64,000 nucleotides of DNA from Mycobacterium asiaticum DSM 44297 (GTDB taxonomy: Bacteria; Actinomycetota; Actinomycetes; Mycobacteriales; Mycobacteriaceae). The DNA is taken from NCBI RefSeq assembly GCF_000613245.1, contig NZ_HG964938.1, positions 218,237 through 282,236 on the forward strand. Direction: 5' to 3'. Shown here piece after piece: positions 50,009-57,951 of this stretch. The translations under genes and the position numbers were made by a program. The stretch's first letter is position 1, and every line of letters begins with the position of its first letter. The notes under the pieces are model-generated. The model saw only the letters and a program-made list of their open reading frames with translations, made no database searches and was not told the DNA's origin.

Positions 50009-50874
50009 ACTGGATATCCTGGTGTTTCGAGTCCGTCCATCATGGTCAGACGGTGAGTGGTTAAGTGGCCGTTGGCCGTACCGTGTTTGGCACGGTGCAT
50101 GAGGACGCGGTTGTCCCACAGAATGATGTCGCCGACTTCGTAGTGCTGCGTGTGAATGAACGGCGACTTGTACTCGGTATCGAGCTGACCCGTGGCTTCC
50201 ATCAGTTCTTGCAGGATCGCCGGGTCGAGCACATTACCGTCTTTGTCGCTGATCTTGGTGGTGCCCGTGGCGCAGATGTAGAGAATCTCTTCACCTGTGT
50301 GCGGGTGTCTGATCACCGTCGGCCACTGGATGGGCGGTGTGGTCCGGTTGATCTCGTCCCACACTTCCCCGATGGGCTTGTAGACGTCACGCGGCCGAAT
50401 CTTGATGTGGCGCCGCGGATCATGGGTACTGAATGTCCCGCGGACTGGCCGCTGTTTGGCGGCCGGAAGGGACTGCCACACCTTGGCAAGATCGATGAAG
50501 TAGGTGCCGCGGTCGTGTCCTGGCACTGTTAGCGGCAGCACCATGGAAAACGCGAACGGCTCCGGCATGAACATGTAGTCGATATGCCAGAAGGCGCCCG
50601 TCTTGGGGACCCCCTGCCCCTCCTCTGTGGAGGAGACAAAAATCTCGGGATGGTCCTGATGGTGGTACAACGGCTCGTAATACGGAATGATCTCACCGAC
50701 GAGCCTGCCGAGTTGAATGAATTCCTCGGGCGAGGGATGGACATCTTTGAGCACCACCAGCTTGTGGGTATAGACGATGTCCCGAATTTCCTCAGTGGAT
50801 ATGTGGTCGAGGTTCTGTGGATCCAGGCCGGTGACCTGGGCTCCGAGTCCCTCGCCTTTGACGTTAAGAGTCAT
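50005..50874 (-). CDS. Fe(II)/2-oxoglutarate-dependent TauD-like oxidase, isonitrile-forming (Rv0097/ScoE-like)
   Basis: A 289-residue TauD-family non-haem iron enzyme, the same length as Rv0097. The facial triad reads HID in FWHIDYMFMPEPFAF near residue 130 and the distal His in NRVLMHRAKHG near 260, with the 2-oxoglutarate Arg in HLTTHRLTM. Homologues ScoE and Rv0097 convert an N-carboxymethyl group on the fatty acyl chain into an isonitrile. The gene begins 213 bases after PPE1. Confidence 0.93.
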   Translation of the reverse strand: MTLNVKGEGLGAQVTGLDPQNLDHISTEEIRDIVYTHKLVVLKDVHPSPEEFIQLGRLVGEIIPYYEPLYHHQDHPEIFVSSTEEGQGVPKTGAFWHIDYMFMPEPFAFSMVLPLTVPGHDRGTYFIDLAKVWQSLPAAKQRPVRGTFSTHDPRRHIKIRPRDVYKPIGEVWDEINRTTPPIQWPTVIRHPHTGEEILYICATGTTKISDKDGNVLDPAILQELMEATGQLDTEYKSPFIHTQHYEVGDIILWDNRVLMHRAKHGTANGHLTTHRLTMMDGLETPGYPV

Positions 50875-51029
50875 GGGATTGTTCTTTCAGTCGTTGAATG
50901 GGCGCACGCCGCAGCGGCGCGAAATGTGCTGGAAATCAATATCTGTCGTGATGCAAACCCCCTTGGTGAGCCGGCAGCCGGATCGACGGCGACTCAACAT
51001 TCGTGATGGGAGGAATCTGCCACCGGTTG

Positions 51030-51067
51030 CTTGGCGGATTCTTGGTGCATTCTTGACGGATCCTTGG
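51030..51067. repeat. Two near-identical 16-bp direct repeats upstream of the oxidase gene
   Basis: CTTGGCGGATTCTTGG (51030-51045) and CTTGACGGATCCTTGG (51052-51067) differ at two positions and are spaced 22 bp, about two helical turns. They lie between PPE1 and the oxidase, in the stretch 50875-51087 that holds no gene. A binding site for a regulator is possible. Confidence 0.45.
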
Positions 51068-51087
51068 GGTCACTGGTTGGGTCGGCG

Positions 51088-52458
51088 TCATCGGCGCCTC
51101 GCCGGTTGTTCGTCCGAGATGTCCCAACCGGCCGGCAGCAACGGGACCGTCGTGCCGGCGCCCCCTGCCTGGCGTTGCACCAATCCTGCTGGTGCACTGG
51201 CGCTTTCAGGAATTGTGGAGGCGAAACCGAGTGGACCGGCGCCCAGGGAGCTCGCTGTCGCCTCGGCCCCCTCGTCGGCGACGGGGCTATCCATAGAGGC
51301 ATCGAGGAACTCGTCCCGGTACCCGCGTAGCACAGCGCCACTCTTGCCGCGGCTGCGACGCCAAGCCCCCGCTTGACGGTCCAATCTCGTTGTGGTGCAA
51401 GTCTTCACGGGTTCGCCGACAGTTTCCGTGGCCGTCGTCGCGGCTCTGGGCCCGAACCCGACACCGGGTGGTGACATAGCGGGCACGGCGTAGCTGATAC
51501 CGGGCGCCGGTGAACCGGCGGCGGGCGAGGTCGCGGAGGTAGTGCCGGCGTCGGGCGTGCCGGCGTGCTGGACCGCGCTGGCCGCGCTCGCGGCGACGGG
51601 CGATGCCGGGGTCGCGATGTTGTCGTTCATCCGCTGGGCAGGCGCGGCGGCGACCGCCGTGGCCGGCGCATCCGGTAGCTGCTCGAGAAGCCACCCGCCG
51701 TCGAGCGCGCCAAGGGCGCTCAGGGCGCTGAGCGCGGGAGTGAAAAACGGAAGCAGCAGTAGGGAGTACGAGGCGTAGTACGGGTACCAGAGGACGTCGT
51801 AGAGGAGCAGCGCGATCACGGCCAGCGCAACGGCGCCGGGCGGGCTGAGTCCGAATTGCTGAAAGAACTGCAGAAAATACTTGTAGGGATCAGCCAGGAA
51901 ATCGGCCAGGTTGTCGACCAGCGACGTGATCGAGTCGGACGTGAGGATAGGTGGCGCGGGCCGGGCGGCCGGCACTGCCGCGGTCGCCATTGCCGTGAGG
52001 GCTTGGTAGCCAGCCATGGTGTCGGCGGCTTGCACCCACATCCGGGCGTAGTCGCTCTCGTTGAGGGCGATCGCAATGGTGTTGAGGCCGAAGAAGTTCG
52101 TTGCGACCAGGACACCGTGCACCGCGTGGTTTGTGGCCAGTTCCATCAGAGTCGGCATGGCGGCCAGTGCGCTATCGTAGGCGGCCGCCGCCGCCTGATG
52201 CTGTGCCGCGGCAGTGGCACTGTCCAGCGCGGCTTGCTCCAGCCAGGCCAGATACGGGCCATGTGCCGCTACATATTCTGCGGCACTGGCGCCCTGCCAG
52301 GCGCCGGCTTGCACCTCGGCCAGCACCCGGCGCAACTCGGCGGCCGCGTGTCCGTAGTGTTCGCTGAGTTCATGCCACCGTGCCCCGGCGGCAAGCAGTG
52401 ATCCCGGCCCGGGTCCGGCGCTCAACAGTGACGAATGCACCTCGGGGGGCATCGCCAT
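51088..52458 (-). CDS. PPE1: PPE family protein, PPW subfamily (PPE1-like)
   Basis: A 456-residue PPE protein (M. tuberculosis PPE1 has 463). The N-terminal PPE domain starts MAMPPEVHSSLL with PPE at residues 4-6, continues with the W-x-G-type helix pair (AGAWQGASAAEYVAAHGPYL) and GVLVATNFFGLNTIAIALNE. The C-terminus has GGAGTTVPLLPAGWD, the PPW signature. The middle is Ala/Pro-rich. As the first gene of the INLP operon it may take part in transport across the outer membrane, alone or with a PE partner elsewhere. ATG 52456-52458 is supported by family length. Confidence 0.93.
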   Translation of the reverse strand: MAMPPEVHSSLLSAGPGPGSLLAAGARWHELSEHYGHAAAELRRVLAEVQAGAWQGASAAEYVAAHGPYLAWLEQAALDSATAAAQHQAAAAAYDSALAAMPTLMELATNHAVHGVLVATNFFGLNTIAIALNESDYARMWVQAADTMAGYQALTAMATAAVPAARPAPPILTSDSITSLVDNLADFLADPYKYFLQFFQQFGLSPPGAVALAVIALLLYDVLWYPYYASYSLLLLPFFTPALSALSALGALDGGWLLEQLPDAPATAVAAAPAQRMNDNIATPASPVAASAASAVQHAGTPDAGTTSATSPAAGSPAPGISYAVPAMSPPGVGFGPRAATTATETVGEPVKTCTTTRLDRQAGAWRRSRGKSGAVLRGYRDEFLDASMDSPVADEGAEATASSLGAGPLGFASTIPESASAPAGLVQRQAGGAGTTVPLLPAGWDISDEQPARRR

Positions 52459-52518
52459 CCATATCGGGCCAGTCAGGCTGCCACCTCCGGGGCGTCGGTT
52501 TGCTCGGTCGTCTGAGGT

Positions 52519-52545
52519 AGTCGTCCGGGGCGGGCCGAAAGTTCC
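52519..52545 (-). promoter_or_regulatory. Candidate ECF (SigC-type) promoter of the PPE1-nrp operon
   Basis: On the minus strand GGAACT (52545-52540), 16 bases, CGACT (52523-52519). The same motif with the same spacing precedes ctpA. Transcription would start near 52512, giving a leader of ~54 bases. No other promoter-like element is clear in the 135-base divergent region. Confidence 0.55.
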
Positions 52546-52593
52546 CTGTCGACAGCGGCGAGGCGGAAACCCGTGATCAGTAGAGTCGGATCC

Positions 52594-53403
52594 ATGCCGA
52601 CCGTCGACGGCCGTCACCTGCAGGGCGTTTCCGAGACCGCGTTGCTCACGCTGCATCAGCGGGCAACCGAGGCCGCTCGTCCGGACGGCATCATCGACGA
52701 CCCGATGGCGATCAGACTTCGCGACAGCATCGACTACGACTACGACCATTTCGGCCGCACCCATCAGGCAACAGCGCTGCGCGCCTTGGCTTTCGACAAC
52801 GCCACCCGCGATTTCCTGGCGGCGCGTCCACGCGCCACGGTGGTGGCCCTGGCCGAGGGCCTGCAAACCAGCTTCTGGCGCGTGGACAACGGACAGCTGA
52901 CCTGGTTGTCGGTGGACCTCGAGCCGATCGTGCAATTGCGCCGGCAGTTGCTTCCGGCAACCGACCGGCTGCAGTACCGTGCTCAGTCCGCGCTCGACTA
53001 CTCCTGGATGGACGCAGTAGACGTCACCGGCGGTGTGCTGATCACCGCCGAGGGTCTGTTCCAGTATCTGCAGCGCCCCGCCGTGTTCGGCCTGATCGAA
53101 CAGTGCGCCAGACGATTTCCGAACGGCCGGCTCATCTTCGACAGCGTTCCGTGGTTACTGAGTATGTATTCGCGGCGGCGTGGTTTCCGGCTCAGCGAGC
53201 ACTACACGGCGCCACCGATGCCGTTCTGGTTCACCGCCGAGGACTATTCGCAATTGCGTGCCGTCCCCGGTGTCCGGGCCGTGCGCGAACTGCCCGCTCC
53301 GCCGGGTCGTGGCTTGCTGCTACGCAGAGTCGTCCCACTGGCCTACCGGCTCACAGCGCTGAAGAGGTTCCGCGCGCCCACCACCGAGGTGGATTTCGAG
53401 TGA
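52594..53403 (+). CDS. Class I SAM-dependent methyltransferase (leucine carboxyl methyltransferase / TcmP family)
   Basis: A ~269-residue methyltransferase of the PPM1/TcmP-like family. The SAM-binding motif AAR-VVALAEGLQTSFWRVDN is near residues 82-102, then WLSVDLEPIVQLRRQLL and the acidic motif near 145-160 (TGGVLITAEGLFQYL). Family members often make O-methyl esters in natural-product pathways. It is divergent from PPE1, at the position that holds 13E12 copies in M. tuberculosis. A role in tailoring the INLP is possible but unproven. ATG 52594 chosen over GTG 52573. Confidence 0.85.
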   Translation: MPTVDGRHLQGVSETALLTLHQRATEAARPDGIIDDPMAIRLRDSIDYDYDHFGRTHQATALRALAFDNATRDFLAARPRATVVALAEGLQTSFWRVDNGQLTWLSVDLEPIVQLRRQLLPATDRLQYRAQSALDYSWMDAVDVTGGVLITAEGLFQYLQRPAVFGLIEQCARRFPNGRLIFDSVPWLLSMYSRRRGFRLSEHYTAPPMPFWFTAEDYSQLRAVPGVRAVRELPAPPGRGLLLRRVVPLAYRLTALKRFRAPTTEVDFE

Positions 53404-53457
53404 GCGGTGTGCCGGGTTGCCGGGAACATCGGGCCCCACTTGCGCGACTATAGAGAT

Positions 53458-54165
53458 ATGGATTGTGAGGTGGCGCGCGAAGCGCTGTCGGCTCGGATCG
53501 ACGGCGAGCGCGAGCCCGTGCCGTCGGCGCGGGTGGACGAACATCTCGCCGAATGCGGGGCGTGCCGGGACTGGTTCGACCAGGTGGCCGACCAAGCCGA
53601 CCTGCTGCGCCGGCTGGTGCGGTCCCGGCCGGTGATCACGCCGGTGGGCCCGTTCGGGCCCGACGCCCCGGCGCCGGTGCGGGCACGGGCGAGTTGGCAG
53701 CGCTGGGCGTTGCTGGGTGTCGGACTGACCCAGTTGGCGCTGGCCGGCGCCCAGGGTCTCGGAGTGAGCGTCGGACTTCCCGACCACCACGGCGTTGCAC
53801 CGGGCGGCCACCTGCTCAACGAGTCGACCTCGTGGTCGATAGCCCTCGCGGTCGTGATGATCGTCGCGGCCGTGTGGCCGCGGGCCGCGGCCGGTCTGGC
53901 CGCGGTGTCGGCGGCGTATGTCTTGGTGCTCGCGGTCTATGTGGTGATTGACTCACTGTCCGACGCCGTCACGGCCGCTCGGGTGCTGACTCACCTGCCG
54001 GTCGTGATCGGCGCAATATTGGCAACCATGGTGTGGCGAAGCGGCGACTCGCGCGGACCGACCCCGTCAAGCGCCGCATCGGAGCCCGATATCGTGTTGC
54101 CGCAGAACGCATCTCACGGGCGGCGGCGCGGTCACCTGTGGCCGACGGATGGTTCGGCCGCATAG
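53458..54165 (+). CDS. Putative anti-sigma factor with zinc-binding ZAS domain (Rv0093c-like)
   Basis: A 235-residue protein. The N-terminal ~45 residues form a ZAS zinc-finger: MDCEVAREALSARIDGERE, then DEHLAECGACRDWFDQ with HxxxCxxC. About five hydrophobic helices follow (ALLGVGLTQLALAGAQGLGV; SIALAVVMIVAAVWPRAAAG). This layout is that of membrane anti-sigma proteins and matches Rv0093c next to ctpA. Its end overlaps the convergent ctpA end by 34 bases. The nearby SigC-like factor is the natural partner candidate. ATG 53458 chosen; longer start unlikely. Confidence 0.85.
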   Translation: MDCEVAREALSARIDGEREPVPSARVDEHLAECGACRDWFDQVADQADLLRRLVRSRPVITPVGPFGPDAPAPVRARASWQRWALLGVGLTQLALAGAQGLGVSVGLPDHHGVAPGGHLLNESTSWSIALAVVMIVAAVWPRAAAGLAAVSAAYVLVLAVYVVIDSLSDAVTAARVLTHLPVVIGAILATMVWRSGDSRGPTPSSAASEPDIVLPQNASHGRRRGHLWPTDGSAA

Positions 54166-56411
54166 CCGGGTGTTACCGTATCGCTTCGGTCGGCACCGAA
54201 GTTGCGCAGCCGCAGGCTGTTCGACACGACGAAGAACGACGAAAACGCCATCGCTGCGCCGGCGATCAACGGGTTGAGCAGCCCCGCAGCGGCGATCGGG
54301 ATCGCGGCGATGTTGTAGCCGAACGCCCACGCCATATTGACCCTGATCGTGCGCATCGTCGCGGCGGCCAGGTCCAGCGCCAGCGGCACCACCTCGAGGT
54401 CATCGCGGACCAGGATGACGTCGGCAGCACCGATCGCCACATCGGTGCCGCGCCCGATGGCCATGCCGAGGTCGGCACATGCCAGTGCCGGCCCGTCGTT
54501 GATGCCGTCGCCGACCATGGCCACCACCCGGCCGCGTTCCCGCAGCTGCTCGATGACATCGACCTTGCCCTCAGGCAGGATGTCGGCGATCACCTCGTCG
54601 ATCCCGACGCTCGCTGCCACCGCCGCCGCCGAGGCCGGGTTGTCACCGGTCAGCAGGACCGTCCGAAATCCCCGCTCGTGCAGCGCCGCAACGGCGCCCA
54701 CCGCTGACTCCTTCACCGCGTCACCGACCGCGATGACGCCACACGTTCGGCCGTCGACCTCTACGAAAACCGCTGTGTCACCGCGGTATTCGGCATCGCG
54801 CCGGGCGGCTGCCAACGCCGGATCCCGCGGGGCGATCCAGGACGGCTTGCCGACCCGCACGGGTCGGCCGGCCACGGTGCCTGCGACGCCGCGACCCGGA
54901 ACGGCACGGAAGTCGGCGAGCGACCGCCGGGACGCGGTGGCCGCTGCGATCGCAAGCCCGACGGCGTGCTCGGAGGCGGCTTCCACCGTCGCCGCCAACT
55001 CCAGCACCTCGTCGGCGTCCCAGCCGGGCGCAGCGGTGACGGCGCTGATGGTGAGTTGACCCGTCGTCAGGGTCCCGGTCTTGTCGAACACGACAGTGTC
55101 GACCGCGCGGGTGGCCTCCAGCGAATGATGGCCCTTGAGGAAGATGCCGAGTTGCGCACCGCGACCCGACGCGACCATCATCGCCGTCGGGGTCGCCAGA
55201 CCAAGCGCACAGGGGCAGGCGATGACCAGAACGGCCAGCGCGGCCGAGAATGCCCGGTCGGCCCCGCCACCGGCGGCCAGCCAGGCCAGGGCGGTCAGCC
55301 CCGCGATGACGAAGACACACGGGACGAAGACCGCCGCAATCCGGTCCGCGAGTCGCTGGGCGTCGGCGCGCTGCGCCTGCGCCTGCTCCACCAGCCGGAC
55401 CATGCCCGCGAATTGGGTGTCGGCACCGACCGCCGCCGCCTCCACGATCAGCCTGCCGTCGAGAACGACGGTTCCGCCGATCACGCTCGACCCGGGGTCC
55501 ACCCGGACCGGTTTGGCCTCGCCGGTCATCGCGCTCATGTCGACCGCGGCTGACCCCTCCACGACCAGGCCGTCCGCGGCGATCGTCTGGCCCGGGCGCA
55601 CCACGAAGCGCTGCTGTTCGCGCAGTTCGTCGGCCGGGATCACCATCTCGGAGCCGTCCGGCTCCAGGATGGCGACGCTTTTCGCGCTCAACGCGGCGAG
55701 GGCACGCAGGGCGCTGCCCGCCCTGGACTTCGCACGGGCCTCGAAGTACCGCCCTACCAGGACGAAGACCGTGACCCCGGCCGCCACCTCGAAATAGATG
55801 GCATCGCTGCCCAGCAGCGCCTGCCAAACCCCCCGGCGCTCGGTGGACGGAGGCGAGCCGAAGGCGGTGCGCAGCGACCAGATGGTCGCGGCGGTGATTC
55901 CCACCGAGATCAGCGTCTCCATCGATGCGCCACCGTGCATGGCATTTCGCAGCGCGACCCGGTGGAACGGCCACGCCGCCCATCCCACGACCGGCACGGC
56001 GAGCAGGGTCAGCAGCCAGGCCCAGCCAGTGAAGCGCGACTCGGGCATTACCGCGAACAGCACCGAGAAGTGGGCGAGCGGCACGAAGAACACCGCGGCG
56101 ACGGCCAGCCGGGTGAACAGGTACCGGGCATGCTCGGCGTCGGGATCAGTGTCGTGTGCACTGCCGGCCTGGCGCGGTTCGGCCTGGTAACCGGCCCGCC
56201 GTACCGCTTCACACAGTTCCTCTGTGGTGGTTCCTTCGTCGGCTTCGATGGTCGCCGTCCGGGTGGCGAAGTTGACCGAGGCCCGAACCCCCGGCAGCTT
56301 GTTGAGCGTCGATTTGACCTTGTGCGCACAGGCCGCGCAGGACATGCCGCTGATTTCGAGCTGAACGAGCTCGGGACGCCCGGACTGCGCGTGGGTTACC
56401 GCGGTCGACAT
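54132..56411 (-). CDS. ctpA: CtpA-like copper P1B-type ATPase
   Basis: A 759-residue P1B ATPase, very like CtpB in this window. HMA domain with MSCAAC (Cys 25 and 28), SAMTGEAKPV, CPC in ACPCALGLATPT near residue 400, DKTGTLTTGQ near 443, and MVGDGINDGPALA near 650. SEHAVGLA shows the HA variant at the HP place. It should move Cu(I), or related metal, across the plasma membrane. It is divergent from the SigC-like gene with a 91-base region carrying face-to-face promoter motifs. GGAGGTGAGGAG precedes the ATG. Confidence 0.93.
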   Translation of the reverse strand: MSTAVTHAQSGRPELVQLEISGMSCAACAHKVKSTLNKLPGVRASVNFATRTATIEADEGTTTEELCEAVRRAGYQAEPRQAGSAHDTDPDAEHARYLFTRLAVAAVFFVPLAHFSVLFAVMPESRFTGWAWLLTLLAVPVVGWAAWPFHRVALRNAMHGGASMETLISVGITAATIWSLRTAFGSPPSTERRGVWQALLGSDAIYFEVAAGVTVFVLVGRYFEARAKSRAGSALRALAALSAKSVAILEPDGSEMVIPADELREQQRFVVRPGQTIAADGLVVEGSAAVDMSAMTGEAKPVRVDPGSSVIGGTVVLDGRLIVEAAAVGADTQFAGMVRLVEQAQAQRADAQRLADRIAAVFVPCVFVIAGLTALAWLAAGGGADRAFSAALAVLVIACPCALGLATPTAMMVASGRGAQLGIFLKGHHSLEATRAVDTVVFDKTGTLTTGQLTISAVTAAPGWDADEVLELAATVEAASEHAVGLAIAAATASRRSLADFRAVPGRGVAGTVAGRPVRVGKPSWIAPRDPALAAARRDAEYRGDTAVFVEVDGRTCGVIAVGDAVKESAVGAVAALHERGFRTVLLTGDNPASAAAVAASVGIDEVIADILPEGKVDVIEQLRERGRVVAMVGDGINDGPALACADLGMAIGRGTDVAIGAADVILVRDDLEVVPLALDLAAATMRTIRVNMAWAFGYNIAAIPIAAAGLLNPLIAGAAMAFSSFFVVSNSLRLRNFGADRSDTVTPGYAAEPSVGHR

Positions 56412-56448
56412 CCTGACTCCTCACCTCCCGTGACCATGTCTAGAGAAC

Positions 56449-56475
56449 AGTCGTCGGAACTCGCTCATTAGTTCC
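56449..56475 (-). promoter_or_regulatory. Candidate ECF (SigC-type) promoter of ctpA
   Basis: On the minus strand GGAACT (56475-56470), 16 bases, CGACT (56453-56449), identical in both boxes and spacing to the motif before PPE1. It would start transcription near 56442, 31 bases before the ATG. Confidence 0.55.
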
Positions 56476-56482
56476 GGCGGAT
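56456..56482 (+). promoter_or_regulatory. Candidate ECF promoter of the SigC-like gene (autoregulatory)
   Basis: GGAACT (56456-56461), 16 bases, CGGAT (56478-56482). It overlaps the ctpA motif on the other strand; together the two GGAACT boxes create the perfect palindrome CGGAACT-N8-AGTTCCG (56455-56476). Transcription would begin near 56489, 14 bases before the GTG. Confidence 0.45.
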
Positions 56483-56502
56483 ATGGCCTAGTCTCTACAA
56501 AC

Positions 56503-57051
56503 GTGGGTGACGACGAGGATCAAATTACTCACCTCGCCAAGTGTGCCGGACGAGGTGACCGGGCCGCCCTCACCCAATTCATCCAGGCCACCCAACGCGA
56601 TGTTTGGCGGATGGTTGCTTATCTGGCCGACCCGGCAACTGCGGACGACCTCACCCAGGAGACATTCCTTCGAGCGATCGGCGCACTGCCCCGCTTCGCC
56701 GGACGCTCCAGCGCGCGCACCTGGCTGCTGTCCATAGCCCGTCGAGTGGTCGTCGACCAGATCCGGCACAACTCCAGCCGCCCCCGGACCACGCATGTGA
56801 CGGATTTCGACGCCGCAGCCGGGGCCGCCCGTCGCGGCAGCCGGATCGAGAACATGGTGGAGGTCCGCCTGCTGATCGACGGACTGGACCCCCAGCGCCG
56901 TGAGGCGCTGGTCTTGACGCAGATCCTCGGCCTGTCCTATGCCGAGGCGGCCGAGATCAGCGGCTGCCCCGTCGGCACCGTGCGATCCCGGGTGGCGCGG
57001 GCCCGCGATGACCTGCTGCGCGCGGCCAACGAAAGCGACCGGACGGGCTAG
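56503..57051 (+). CDS. sigC: SigC-like ECF RNA polymerase sigma factor
   Basis: A 182-residue ECF sigma factor (SigC of M. tuberculosis has 185). Region 2: DVWRMVAYLADPATADDLTQ, ETFLRAIGALPRFAGRSSAR, TWLLSIARRVVVDQIRH; region 4: LDPQRREALVLTQILGLSYA, EAAEISGCPVGTVRSRVARA. The sequence is recognisably SigC-like in its RFxGRSSARTWLL and SCP/CGCPVGT features. In M. tuberculosis sigC (Rv2069) lies far from ctpA; here they are adjacent and divergent. Orthology to Rv2069 versus a paralogue cannot be settled by eye. GTG start. Confidence 0.85.
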   Translation: MGDDEDQITHLAKCAGRGDRAALTQFIQATQRDVWRMVAYLADPATADDLTQETFLRAIGALPRFAGRSSARTWLLSIARRVVVDQIRHNSSRPRTTHVTDFDAAAGAARRGSRIENMVEVRLLIDGLDPQRREALVLTQILGLSYAEAAEISGCPVGTVRSRVARARDDLLRAANESDRTG

Positions 57052-57066
57052 AGCCGGCTAAGCAGT

Positions 57067-57879
57067 TCAGGCCAGGGCGCGTTTGACGCCCGGGTGGTTC
57101 CGGGCCAGGAACGGCAGCATCCATTCCGGCGGCGCCACCCGGAATAGCCCCGCGGAGATGCGGTTGGCCATTCCCGGGACGACGACCGCCTTGCCGGCCG
57201 CCAGTCCGTCAATTCCTGCCTGCGCCACCTGATCGACGGGAATCCACATCACCTTGGGCAAGGCGGATTCGGCTTCCTCCTTGGTGAACCCGGCCGCCTC
57301 GCCGAACCCGGTGTCCACCGGCCCCGGACACAGCGCCGTCACAGACACGCCGGTGCCCCGCAGTTCGCCGCGCAGGCTGTGCGAGTAGGACAGCACGAAG
57401 GCCTTGGCCGCACCGTAGGCCGCCTGCCCGGGCAGCGGGCCGAACGCCGCGACCGATGCCACGTTGAGGATTGCGCCGCGGTGCCGCTCGACCATACCCG
57501 GGAGGAACCTGCTGCACAGATCGACCACTGCGGCCACATCAACCTCGACGAGGTTGAGTTCGTCCTCCGGAACGGACTTGGCGACCACACCCAACGTGGA
57601 CAGGCCTGCGTTGTTGATCAAGATGTCCGGCGTCAGGCCAAGTTCGCCGATCCGGTCCAGCAGGCCGGCTCGGGCCGCCCGGTCGGACAGGTCCGCGGGC
57701 AGTGGCCGGGCTTTGGGACCCAACCGTTCGGCGATCTCGGCCAGCCGGTCGGCGCTGCGCGCCACCAGCACCACCTGGTGGCCGCGCTGGGTCAGGATCC
57801 TGGCGAATTGTTCGCCGATGCCCGACGAGGCGCCGGTGACGACGGCAGCGCGATCATTTCCTGCTGGTGGGAGAGCCAT
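57067..57879 (-). CDS. SDR-family oxidoreductase
   Basis: A 270-residue SDR with TGASSGIGEQ at residues 15-24, INNAGLST near 87-94, catalytic Ser in NVASVAAFG and YGAAK near 157-161. The C-terminal stretch PPEWMLPFLARNHPGVKRAL resembles the membrane-associated tails of acyl-reducing SDRs. Transcribed leftwards towards the sigma gene with 15 bases between stops, so it is convergent with it. Substrate unknown. Confidence 0.9.
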   Translation of the reverse strand: MALPPAGNDRAAVVTGASSGIGEQFARILTQRGHQVVLVARSADRLAEIAERLGPKARPLPADLSDRAARAGLLDRIGELGLTPDILINNAGLSTLGVVAKSVPEDELNLVEVDVAAVVDLCSRFLPGMVERHRGAILNVASVAAFGPLPGQAAYGAAKAFVLSYSHSLRGELRGTGVSVTALCPGPVDTGFGEAAGFTKEEAESALPKVMWIPVDQVAQAGIDGLAAGKAVVVPGMANRISAGLFRVAPPEWMLPFLARNHPGVKRALA

Positions 57880-57951
57880 GGCAGTGAACGTACTCGCACC
57901 TGGCCCGCCTCCGCGATGGTTGCGAGTCCCTGGGGGAGCAGGTGGCCGGCA

